From Lachnospiraceae bacterium (GTDB lineage: Bacteria > Bacillota > Clostridia > Lachnospirales > Lachnospiraceae), in assembly GCA_029006155.1 (NCBI GenBank), contig JAQXGF010000133.1, forward strand, positions 53,802-117,801: a stretch of 64,000 nucleotides of DNA, given 5' to 3'. Positions 9,022-16,355 of this stretch are shown here, piece after piece. Position 1 is the stretch's first letter; every line of letters starts with the position of its first letter. A program made the translations under genes and the position numbers. The notes beneath the pieces are model-generated. The model was not told the origin of the DNA and did no database searches. It worked only from the letters and a program-made list of their open reading frames with translations.

Positions 9022-9050
9022 TGAAAAATCGACAAATTTCCCCTGTGCGC

Positions 9051-9079
9051 TTGACATTCTGCCGAAAACCTTTCAATAT
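9051..9079 (+). promoter_or_regulatory. Promoter of the lipid kinase gene
   Basis: Perfect -35 TTGACA (9051-9056) and, 17 bp on, a weak -10 CAATAT (9074-9079), about 40 bp before the start codon. It is divergent from, and close to, the pstS Pho repeats. Confidence 0.5.
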
Positions 9080-9120
9080 AGAAGATACTTGCATTCTTGT
9101 TGATAAAAAGGAGTTCTTTT

Positions 9121-10041
9121 ATGTACTATTTCGTCGTGAATCCCATTTCCGGATGCGGAAAGGGAAAAAAGATATGGAACACAATAAAAAAAGAGCTGGA
9201 TCAGCTCTCTGTTGAATATGAAGCATTTCTTCTGCGCCAGAAGGGTGAAGCACGCACCGTCGCCGCCTCACTCTCTGCACTGACCCAGCCGTTTACGCTC
9301 GTAGTAGTCGGTGGAGACGGAACGCTGAACGAAGTCATCGGAGGACTTTCTTCCTTTACAAATGTGACACTTGGCTGCATTCCGACCGGAAGCGGCAACG
9401 ACTTTGTACGCGGGCTGAAGCTGGAAAAAGATCCGCTCGCAGCCCTGCATCAGATTTTACATCCGCAGAAGCTACGCCGGATCAAAATCGGACAGACGGT
9501 ATCCCCGTCGGGACAAAAAAGTGCGTTCTGTGTCAGCTCCGGCATCGGATTCGACGCAGCGGTCTGCAATGGTGCTTACCGCTCCGGCATGAAGGATGTG
9601 CTGAACTGGTTCCGCCTTGGCAAGCTCGTCTACACGGGCACCGCCTTGCAGCAGCTCTTCGCCTCCCGGCTCTGCCCGATGAAGCTGACACTGGACGACG
9701 GGCAGGAATTCGTCTACCCGCGCGCGTTTTTTGCAGCCGCGATGAACCTCCCGTATGAGGGTGGCGGCTTCTGGTTCGCACCGGATGCCGACCCGTGCAG
9801 CGACCACTTTACACTCTGCATCGCTGAAGGTCTCTCCAAGCCCCGGATCCTCTCGATCCTGCCGCTCGCCTTCTTCGGCAAACACGTGGGCAAGCCCGGC
9901 ATCCATCTCATCACCTGCAAAAGCGTGACCATCCAGACCGGACACCCGCTGTGCGTACATACCGACGGGGAGATTTTCGGATTCCATGAGGAAGTGACCT
10001 TTACGGCGCATCCGGAACGATTAAACGTAATTGTAGCGTAA
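9121..10041 (+). CDS. Diacylglycerol/lipid kinase family protein (YegS/BmrU type)
   Basis: Soluble lipid kinase of 306 residues. It has the N-terminal VNPISGCGKGKKIW nucleotide-site motif, the catalytic GGDGTLNEVIGGL block (about residues 61-73) and PTGSGNDFVRGL. The family phosphorylates diacylglycerol or related lipids at the inner membrane face; the actual substrate here is not known. I chose the ATG at 9121, behind AAGGAG, over a longer reading from 9097. It is convergent with the glycosyltransferase gene, with a single base between the two stop codons. Confidence 0.85.
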   Translation: MYYFVVNPISGCGKGKKIWNTIKKELDQLSVEYEAFLLRQKGEARTVAASLSALTQPFTLVVVGGDGTLNEVIGGLSSFTNVTLGCIPTGSGNDFVRGLKLEKDPLAALHQILHPQKLRRIKIGQTVSPSGQKSAFCVSSGIGFDAAVCNGAYRSGMKDVLNWFRLGKLVYTGTALQQLFASRLCPMKLTLDDGQEFVYPRAFFAAAMNLPYEGGGFWFAPDADPCSDHFTLCIAEGLSKPRILSILPLAFFGKHVGKPGIHLITCKSVTIQTGHPLCVHTDGEIFGFHEEVTFTAHPERLNVIVA

Positions 10042-10042
10042 A

Positions 10043-11065
10043 TTAATTGAATCCAACAAACTTCCGCGCCGCCTTATATCCGAGGATCGTCGCTTTTCTT
10101 CCGACCTTGCCCGGAAGGTTCATGGCGATGCCGAGCAATCCGGCACGCAGCTTTTTGTAATCTTCTGCGTCATGTTCCTTCAGGTAATTCCAGATGTCCG
10201 CCTTCTTTGCAAGCGCCTCCTCGGATCCGTCCAGGATCAGCATCATGGAAGTCACCATCATGATTTTGCTTAAGTAGATCAGCATATATTTTTTCAGGTG
10301 CGGATCCTTCGTCGAAAAATCCTGCGCACCCATAACATCGATCATGATCTTATTTACGCGGATCTGCTGATCGATCCGGCCGATCATGACCTTCTCGTTG
10401 ACTGACTGGTCATCTCTTCCGATAAAGTAATGGTAGAGGTTCTCATCCATATAGTAGAGCTTTTCCACATACGGAAACGGCTGGAATGCGAAAATATTAT
10501 CTACATAGAACGTATGCTTTGGCAGCTCGAGATGGCAATCCTTCAGCATCTGGGTGCGATAAAAAATATTGTGCATCAGAATATACTGTGTCTCATGCAT
10601 ATGTCCCATCTGCTCCCAGCCAAACACCTCATTGACCGGAAAGACATTCTTAAACCGCATCAGCTTTTTATGCTTTGCCCCCACTTTGTCATAGACAAAG
10701 TTCGCCAGCAGCATGTCCACGCCGCCGTCCTCCTCCAGTTCCTTCATCTTCGTCATGATGCGGATCAGAGACTTGGTATTCACCCAGTCGTCGCTGTCTA
10801 CGACCTTATAATAGCGTCCCGTCGCGTTGCGCAGTCCGGCATTGACTGCCTCACCATGACCGCCGTTCTCCTGATGTACTGCCTTGATGATACCCGGATA
10901 GCGGGCCGCATAAGCGTCTGCGATCTGCGGCGTGCGATCTTTCGTAGATCCATCGTCCACGATCAGGATCTCCAGATCCTCTCCTGCCGGAAGCATCGAC
11001 TTGATACACTTTTCCATATATGCTTCCGAATTATAACACGGAATTGCAATCGTAAGAATTTTCAT
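10043..11065 (-). CDS. Glycosyltransferase family 2
   Basis: GT-A fold glycosyltransferase of 340 residues. The N-terminal ILTIAIPCYNSEAYMEKCI is the nucleotide-sugar entry motif. EILIVDDGS and then KVVDSDDWV supply the metal-binding DxD-type site. No membrane segment is evident, so it is probably cytosolic or peripheral and involved in surface polysaccharide or glycolipid synthesis. Start at 11065 follows AGAAGGAGA; a longer reading to 11161 lacks a ribosome site. The acceptor and sugar cannot be told from sequence. Confidence 0.82.
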   Translation of the reverse strand: MKILTIAIPCYNSEAYMEKCIKSMLPAGEDLEILIVDDGSTKDRTPQIADAYAARYPGIIKAVHQENGGHGEAVNAGLRNATGRYYKVVDSDDWVNTKSLIRIMTKMKELEEDGGVDMLLANFVYDKVGAKHKKLMRFKNVFPVNEVFGWEQMGHMHETQYILMHNIFYRTQMLKDCHLELPKHTFYVDNIFAFQPFPYVEKLYYMDENLYHYFIGRDDQSVNEKVMIGRIDQQIRVNKIMIDVMGAQDFSTKDPHLKKYMLIYLSKIMMVTSMMLILDGSEEALAKKADIWNYLKEHDAEDYKKLRAGLLGIAMNLPGKVGRKATILGYKAARKFVGFN

Positions 11066-11254
11066 GTTCTTCTCCTTTTTCTCTCTATCCCCTGTAAGTT
11101 CAATCCCTCTTCTTATCGCTTTATAGACGCAGTGGATTTCCCTGACTCGGGTCTTCTCCATCCCTATGGGTGATTATATATCTCTACGAACGCGGCCTGA
11201 CGACTGGGCTAACATGCTCACAGTCTATTTCTGCCGCTTTACTATCGGGGGGCG

Positions 11255-12370
11255 TCATCCACCGGCCTCCTCGAATTTCTCCTGTCCAAGCAGAATATTC
11301 AGTGACGTGACGTAAGCCGCAAATGCCGCCGGGATCGGATACTCCCGCTCGGTGCGAGACGGCTCGACAAAGAGCAGCTCCTGCGCATTCCCAAGCGGCG
11401 TGCGCGCTTCCTTGGCATCCGTATCTTCTACCAGTACCAGATATCCCAGCATCTGCCACTCAATATGACTGAAGATATGCTTCGCCTCCGGCAGCGGACG
11501 AATCCGGATCGGGGAAAACCCCATCTGGCGCACCATCGCCAGCGCCTCATCCGCACTCAGATGCCCTTCCACATTCGGCAACTCATACAGTCCGGCCAGC
11601 AATCCTTTCTTCGGGCGCTTCTGAATGGCCGCCCGCTCTGTATCCCGGATCACGAACACCGTGCGCTCCTCCATGCGGCGCGGCTTCTTCGGTGCCTTCA
11701 CTGGAATTTCCGTCCAGCTTCCATCCGCACCGGACAGACAGAACTGCCGTACCGGGCAGGACGCACAGTCCGGCGCACCATTTGGCACACAGACCGTCGC
11801 GCCAAGCTCCATCATGGCCTGATTGAATGCGCCCGGCTGCCCCTTTGGCATCACCTGACGCAGATCTGCCTCCACTTCTTTTTTTACCGACTGCTTCGTG
11901 ATATCCGCCCGGCTCTCACAGATACGGGTCACGACGCGCAGGACATTGCCGTCCACCGCCGGGGCTGCCTCGCCTCCCGCAATGGAAGCAATCGCACCTG
12001 CGGTATAGCTGCCAATCCCCGGAAGCGCAAGCAATGTCTCATAGTCGGTCGGCATCACGCCGCCATACTGCTCACAGACGATCCGGGCCGCCTTTTGCAT
12101 ATTCCGGACGCGGCTGTAATAGCCAAGTCCCTCCCACAGCTTCAAAAGCCGGTCTTCCGGACAGGCCGCCAGATCTGCCACATCCGGCAATGCCTCCATA
12201 AAACGCGCATAAAACGGCTTGACTGCCTCGACTCTCGTCTGCTGCAGCATGATCTCAGACACCCACACCCGGTACGCCGTCGGCCGGATACGCCACGGCA
12301 GATCCCGCGCATGCTCTGCAAACCAGGCAAGCAATGGAGCTGCGATCTGTTGTAATCTTTCTTTTTCCAT
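11255..12370 (-). CDS. mutY: Adenine DNA glycosylase MutY
   Basis: Base-excision repair enzyme of 371 residues that removes adenine mispaired with 8-oxoguanine. It has catalytic Glu39 in SEIMLQQTRV, the helix-hairpin-helix LPGIGSYTAGAIAS (about 116-129) with catalytic Asp140 in VDGNVLR, and a [4Fe-4S] cluster from Cys194, 202, 205 and 211. The first cysteine spacing is seven residues rather than the six of E. coli. A C-terminal NUDIX-like domain (from about 230) recognises 8-oxoG. Length is normal. Confidence 0.92.
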   Translation of the reverse strand: MEKERLQQIAAPLLAWFAEHARDLPWRIRPTAYRVWVSEIMLQQTRVEAVKPFYARFMEALPDVADLAACPEDRLLKLWEGLGYYSRVRNMQKAARIVCEQYGGVMPTDYETLLALPGIGSYTAGAIASIAGGEAAPAVDGNVLRVVTRICESRADITKQSVKKEVEADLRQVMPKGQPGAFNQAMMELGATVCVPNGAPDCASCPVRQFCLSGADGSWTEIPVKAPKKPRRMEERTVFVIRDTERAAIQKRPKKGLLAGLYELPNVEGHLSADEALAMVRQMGFSPIRIRPLPEAKHIFSHIEWQMLGYLVLVEDTDAKEARTPLGNAQELLFVEPSRTEREYPIPAAFAAYVTSLNILLGQEKFEEAGG

Positions 12371-12489
12371 TTGTATTCCTTTTATACCTTAATAGTACAT
12401 GCGTTGCTTTACCTTTTAGTATAACAGATGATCCTTTCCCCGGCAAGTACAAGCTCGCTGCTTCCACAATTCTTAAGATTCCGGCATGC

Positions 12490-13275
12490 TCACACCGCGA
12501 TAAACGTCGAATATCCCTGATCCCGCAGCGCCTCCTCCATCCGCACGGCATTATCGAGCTGACGGTAAGCCCCGACCTGTACCTTGTAAAGTCCGTCCTC
12601 CAGCAAAATGTAGGCCGGAAAATTCTGGCCCTGAAGCCGGTAGAGCAGATCTTCTGCATAGGCCCGGTTGCGGTAAGCCCCGGTCTGCACCCGGTACAGC
12701 TTCTCCGTCGGTCTGTCATCCTCCTGTTCCTGCTGCAGCATCCCATCTTCCCGCAACGTTTTCAGCACCCCATCTGCGATCGCCTCCGCGATCTCCCCAA
12801 ACCGTTCATCAAAGAGTGCATTGTCTGCATCCGTATTCAGAAATCCTGCTTCCACGAGCACCGCAGGCATTTTACTCCTTTTCAAAACAATAAGGTTTGG
12901 TCGCTCCTTCACGCCGAGATTCCGAAATCCTGCCCTCTCCAACTCGCTGTTGATATTTTCTGCCAGCTGTACTTTCCTCCCCTGCTTATCGTACACAAGT
13001 GACTCCACGCCGGAATACTGGTTCGGCTCCGGGCTGGAGTTGCGGTGAATCGAGAGCAGAAAATCACCGCCTTCGCGGTTCGCGATCTGTGCCTTTTCAA
13101 ACGGCGTGTCGTACACATCATCCGTCCTTGTATAGACAACATCCACTCCGTTTTCCTTTAAAATATCCCCGACTGCCAGTGCCAGATTTAAGGTGTCATT
13201 TTTCTCCATCCGTCCTTCATACACCGCTCCCGGATCCATTCCACCATGTCCCGCATCAATAATGACCTTTGCCAT
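12490..13275 (-). CDS. N-acetylmuramoyl-L-alanine amidase with C-terminal SPOR domain
   Basis: Peptidoglycan amidase of 261 residues that cuts the muramic acid-peptide link. The Amidase_3 domain (about 1-180) has zinc ligands and catalytic residues in IIDAGHGGMDPGA, SIHRNSS and VEAGFLN. A SPOR domain follows, with two half repeats of the type YRVQTGAYRNRAYAEDL and YKVQVGAYRQLDNAV; SPOR domains bind denuded glycan at division or sporulation septa. No signal peptide is visible, so it may act in the mother cell or leave by another route. Start at 13275 follows GGAGGG. Confidence 0.9.
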   Translation of the reverse strand: MAKVIIDAGHGGMDPGAVYEGRMEKNDTLNLALAVGDILKENGVDVVYTRTDDVYDTPFEKAQIANREGGDFLLSIHRNSSPEPNQYSGVESLVYDKQGRKVQLAENINSELERAGFRNLGVKERPNLIVLKRSKMPAVLVEAGFLNTDADNALFDERFGEIAEAIADGVLKTLREDGMLQQEQEDDRPTEKLYRVQTGAYRNRAYAEDLLYRLQGQNFPAYILLEDGLYKVQVGAYRQLDNAVRMEEALRDQGYSTFIAV

Positions 13276-13331
13276 ATGCCCTCCTGCATCTTCCCTTCCT
13301 CTCATTATATGCCACTGTTCAGCTTCTGGTC

Positions 13332-13372
13332 AAAGCGGATATTCGCAATCCACTTCGCTACTTGCTCATGAA
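13332..13372 (+). repeat. Interspersed repeat, copy A
   Basis: Reads AAAGCGGATATTCGCAATCC then ACTTCGCTACTTGCTCATGAA. It is a full copy of a short repeat also found at 14060, 14230, 19793, 21469, 30940 and (inverted) 56911. A hairpin follows directly at 13371-13400. Confidence 0.7.
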
Positions 13373-13400
13373 CCAAATAGCAGCAGGCAGCTATTTGGTT
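13371..13400. terminator. Hairpin downstream of repeat copy A
   Basis: Perfect 10-bp arms (AACCAAATAG / CTATTTGGTT) around a 10-nt CAGCAGG-containing loop. There is no strong T-run, so it may be part of the repeat element rather than a terminator. Confidence 0.45.
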
Positions 13401-13438
13401 AAAACTATACAAAATCACGATTCTGATGCAGATTTCAG

Positions 13439-13467
13439 TTGACGAGATCAGCGAACTGCTTTATAAT
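13439..13467 (+). promoter_or_regulatory. Promoter of the BlaI-like regulator gene
   Basis: -35 TTGACG (13439-13444), 17-bp spacer, perfect -10 TATAAT (13462-13467). The start codon is about 75 bp downstream. Confidence 0.75.
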
Positions 13468-13541
13468 CATGATAATCTATGTTGTCCTTCATTAACTAGA
13501 AAGCTAACAAGATGGACCAGATTACAGAGGAGGACTTTGGA

Positions 13542-13946
13542 ATGCCTAAGAATGTATTCAATGATGTATTTATTCTGTCAGAAAAGCAGGAGCAGCTCAT
13601 GGAGATCCTGTGGAAGAGCGATAAGTCGCTTACGAGCATGGATATCATGCAGATTCTGAATGACCCGCATGCGGACTATACTTACGTTGTCCGGATGCTT
13701 TCTCTTCTTGAGAAAAATCATATGATCTCAGAAGTCGGCACCGTACCGAGCGGCAAGAAGCGCGCACGCCTCTTTGTCCCGGCACTGACCCGTCAGCAGT
13801 ACGCAGTACGTCTGGCACTTGCTTCCGGCATCACACGTGAAGATGTCCCGGAGGTCGCTTCCGCACTGATTCAGGAAGTTTACGGTCTTGGTGACGAATT
13901 CACCGAGCAGCTCAAGACACTGATTGCTTCTGCACAAAATAAATAA
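13542..13946 (+). CDS. BlaI/MecI/CopY-type transcriptional repressor
   Basis: Winged-helix protein of 134 residues. The N-terminal part FILSEKQEQLMEILWKSDKSLTSMDIMQILN and YTYVVRMLSLLEKNHMI match the helix-turn-helix of BlaI-family repressors. The C-terminal part is helical and could dimerise. BlaI relatives usually sit beside a BlaR-type sensor protease or a copper ATPase; neither is here, so the target is unknown. I chose ATG 13542 behind AGAGGAGG (8 bp spacing) rather than the ATG at 13512. It ends in a strong terminator. Confidence 0.68.
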   Translation: MPKNVFNDVFILSEKQEQLMEILWKSDKSLTSMDIMQILNDPHADYTYVVRMLSLLEKNHMISEVGTVPSGKKRARLFVPALTRQQYAVRLALASGITREDVPEVASALIQEVYGLGDEFTEQLKTLIASAQNK

Positions 13947-13958
13947 TCATCGCACATG

Positions 13959-14010
13959 AAAGGCGCTGCCTCATCCGTCTCGACGGTGGCAGCGCCTTTT
14001 TCTGTCTTTT
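13959..14010 (+). terminator. Terminator after the BlaI-like gene
   Basis: Arms AAAGGCGCTGCC and GGCAGCGCCTTTT with a 17-nt loop, followed by TTCTGTCTTTT. Confidence 0.88.
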
Positions 14011-14020
14011 CTCCGTATAA

Positions 14021-14299
14021 TATGTCATGAACGCAGATAAGCATTCGCTTATCTGCAGTAAAACGGACATTCGCAATCCATCCCTGCTGCTCATCCCTGC
14101 AGCTTTGCTGCGGGGCTTCTGCTGCGGGGCCTAGCTTCGCTACTTGTAAGATCATAAGGAATCCTCCCGCAAGCGGATCCCTCCTTATGATATGTCATGA
14201 AAGCAGATAAGCATTCGCTTATCTGCAGTAAAGCAGACATTCGCAATCCGCTTCGCTACTTGCTCATGAAAGCAGATAAGCATTCGCTTATCTGCTTTC
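14021..14299. repeat. Tandem duplicated repeat block copying the udk 3' hairpin
   Basis: Holds three copies of the hairpin GCAGATAAGC-ATTC-GCTTATCTGC (starting near 14032, 14202 and 14271). The last includes the udk stop codon. Between them lie two copies of the interspersed repeat (14060-14079 continued at 14134-14146, and 14230-14270). The outer duplication has a period of about 170 bp (TATGTCATGA at 14021 and 14191) and the inner one 69 bp. The first repeat copy is split by about 54 bp of CTGCTG/CTGCGGGG-rich sequence, and a second hairpin (ATCATAAGG/CCTTATGAT) lies at 14150-14190. No reading frame is seen in this stretch. Confidence 0.75.
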
Positions 14300-14902
14300 A
14301 AGCAACAGCTGAATCTTTGACTGGACGATGTCAAACGCGACGTCGTTCATACCACTGTTGATCACAATGTCCGCAGTCGCACGGGTCGGCTCGACATAGA
14401 GATAATGCATCGGCTTTACCGTCGTGAGGTACTGCTCGACGATATTGTCAATGTCTCTTCCACGCTCTTTTACATCGCGGAGGATTCTCCGCAGAATCCG
14501 CTCATCCGCATCCGCTTCGACGTAGATCTTGATATCGAGCAGGCTGCGCAGTCTCGGATCTGCCAGCAAAAGGATCCCCTCAATGAGGATAATCTTGCGC
14601 GGCTCAATATGAACCGTCTGATTCGAACGGTTGTGCATCGTGTAATCATAGACCGGACACTCAATGCTCTCACCGTTGCGAAGCTTTCTGATATGCTCAA
14701 TCAGCAGATCCGTCTCAAATGCATCCGGATGGTCATAATTCAGCTTCTTGCGCTCCTCAAACGGAATATCATCATGCTGCTTGTAGTAGTTGTCATGATA
14801 GATAACGGTAATGTCATCTCCGAAGCGGTCACGCAGCCGGTTCGTAAAAGTAGACTTTCCTGATCCGGTTCCTCCGGCGATTCCTATAATAATACAATCC
14901 AT
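14288..14902 (-). CDS. udk: Uridine kinase
   Basis: Pyrimidine salvage kinase of 204 residues converting uridine and cytidine to UMP and CMP. The P-loop is GGTGSGKSTF. YHDNYYKQHDDIPFEERKKLNYDHP holds the substrate-site residues. YDYTMHNR and IILIEGILLL (Walker B-like) follow in the expected places. Length is typical. The last codons (ESR-stop) lie inside the repeat hairpin of the neighbouring block. The start has a GGGAGGA site. Confidence 0.94.
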   Translation of the reverse strand: MDCIIIGIAGGTGSGKSTFTNRLRDRFGDDITVIYHDNYYKQHDDIPFEERKKLNYDHPDAFETDLLIEHIRKLRNGESIECPVYDYTMHNRSNQTVHIEPRKIILIEGILLLADPRLRSLLDIKIYVEADADERILRRILRDVKERGRDIDNIVEQYLTTVKPMHYLYVEPTRATADIVINSGMNDVAFDIVQSKIQLLLESR

Positions 14903-14971
14903 TTCTTATCCTCCCTGTTTCTGACACTTTTCCCATTCTATCACACAAGAACAGATTTGAAAACTGCTAAA

Positions 14972-15982
14972 TCACCTGATTTTTTTCACAGAGCCGCCCT
15001 TCTGCAGGTGCCCCTTCACCATCACATGCTCGATCAGTGCGGTCCTCGGGTATTCGATCTCCTGAATCAGGCGATCCGCTGCCGTCTTTCCGATGCCCGC
15101 CGTATCCTGACAGATCGTCGTCAGCCGCGGCTCCATCACCTTTGAAAGCAGGATCCCGTCATAGCCTGCGATCGAAATATCATCCGGAATACTCAGCCCA
15201 CGCTCCCGGATCGCATTGATCCCGCCAAGCGCCGAAAAATCATCCGGATAAATGATGCAGGTCGGCGGCTTTGGCAAATCCAAAAGCTCCAGAGTCAGTC
15301 GCCTGGTCGCCTCCGTATCACGATACTGTGCCTCACAGATATAGTCATCCGGGACATTGATCCCCTGCTTCGCCATCGTCCGGTAAAAACTGCTGATGCG
15401 GTTCCGCGATACCGAGGAATCTGCGCCATGAATATAGGCCACGCGCTCATGCCCCATACCGCAGATGTACTCCACCAGCTCTTCCATCCCGTTCACATTG
15501 TCAGAGAGTACTGCCGCACGGTTGTCAAATACATGGTCGATCGTGATGACCGGCAGGTCGCTCTGGATCAGATTCTGTACCTCCGGATTGTAAAAGTCAA
15601 TGCAGGCAATGACCACGCCGTCCACCCCCCGATAGCGGCAGTGTTCATAATAACTCATCCTGCGGTTACTCGCATTTCCGTTCACAAAGGTAATATCATA
15701 CCCCCTCGATTCTGCCCGTACCTTGAAGCTTTCCAGTACGGAGGCAAAAAAATCGTGGGTCAGGCCACTGTGTGCCTCATCCACAAATAGTACGCCAAGA
15801 TTGTAGGTACGGTTCGTCTTGAGCGCCCGCGCAGAAGAATTCGGGAAATATCCCCGCTCCTCTGCAACTGCACGGATACGCGCCTTCGTCGCCTCCCCTA
15901 CATCGCTGTAATCATTCAGTGCCTTGCTCACCGTCGCAACGGAAACTCCGCACAGCTTTGCTATGTCCTTCATTGAAACCAT
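14972..15982 (-). CDS. LacI-family transcriptional regulator
   Basis: Sugar-responsive repressor of 336 residues. The DNA-binding head MKDIAKLCGVSVATVSKALN (from residue 4) and hinge helix SSARALKTNR are classic LacI. The rest is a periplasmic-binding-protein-like effector domain with VDGVVIACIDFYNPEV, VITIDHVF and ISIAGYDG. It is divergent from the cellobiose phosphorylase gene. The spacer between them contains two copies of a 19-bp operator-like sequence, so it probably controls that gene and itself. The effector is likely a cello-oligosaccharide or derivative, an inference from context. Confidence 0.9.
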   Translation of the reverse strand: MVSMKDIAKLCGVSVATVSKALNDYSDVGEATKARIRAVAEERGYFPNSSARALKTNRTYNLGVLFVDEAHSGLTHDFFASVLESFKVRAESRGYDITFVNGNASNRRMSYYEHCRYRGVDGVVIACIDFYNPEVQNLIQSDLPVITIDHVFDNRAAVLSDNVNGMEELVEYICGMGHERVAYIHGADSSVSRNRISSFYRTMAKQGINVPDDYICEAQYRDTEATRRLTLELLDLPKPPTCIIYPDDFSALGGINAIRERGLSIPDDISIAGYDGILLSKVMEPRLTTICQDTAGIGKTAADRLIQEIEYPRTALIEHVMVKGHLQKGGSVKKIR

Positions 15983-16022
15983 TTCAGCACCCCATCTTCT
16001 GCCTGACTCTTCAGCCCGTCTG

Positions 16023-16041
16023 ATTTTACTTAATCGTTTTC
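16023..16041 (+). promoter_or_regulatory. Operator-like repeat, copy 1
   Basis: attttacttaatcgttttc, identical to 16308-16326. It is AT-rich with a central CG as in LacI-family operators and lies about 40 bp upstream of the regulator's own start codon. Confidence 0.55.
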
Positions 16042-16247
16042 TCTGGTTCTTTTTTCCTGTTTTCTTTTGTTTTTGTGCTTTCCGAAAGCTTTTTCTGTAT
16101 TATTTTATCACTTTTTTGTCTCTATTACAATATTTTTTATGGATTTTCACAATATTTCTTTTCTCATCCGGTTTTCGTTTCTCCCCTTCTATTTGTCTGT
16201 ATTTTCCGCTCCCGTCCCGGCATTTTTCACAAAAATAATTTCAGTAG

Positions 16248-16276
16248 TTGATTTCCGGAAAAAGTCACGGTATACT
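16248..16276 (+). promoter_or_regulatory. Promoter of the cellobiose phosphorylase gene
   Basis: -35 TTGATT (16248-16253), 17-bp spacer, -10 TATACT (16271-16276). A TTAATCGG half-site follows at about 16281. Confidence 0.75.
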
Positions 16277-16307
16277 TTGATTAATCGGACAGGCAATTTT
16301 TTTTGCC

Positions 16308-16326
16308 ATTTTACTTAATCGTTTTC
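16308..16326 (+). promoter_or_regulatory. Operator-like repeat, copy 2
   Basis: Exact copy of the 19-bp sequence at 16023-16041. It lies downstream of the predicted transcription start, where a bound LacI-type repressor would block elongation. Confidence 0.6.
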
Positions 16327-16355
16327 AGTACATTGGTAAAGGAGAGACTGAACTT

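Noticed and set aside
11720..11790. Broken iron-sulfur cluster in MutY (C-x7-C instead of C-x6-C)
   Set aside because: All four cysteines are present, and I recall the same CVPNGAP spacing in other clostridial MutY proteins, so it is a clade variant.
14021..14299. A CRISPR array
   Set aside because: The repeated units have unequal periods (69 and 170 bp), the spacers are themselves repeats, and no cas gene is nearby.
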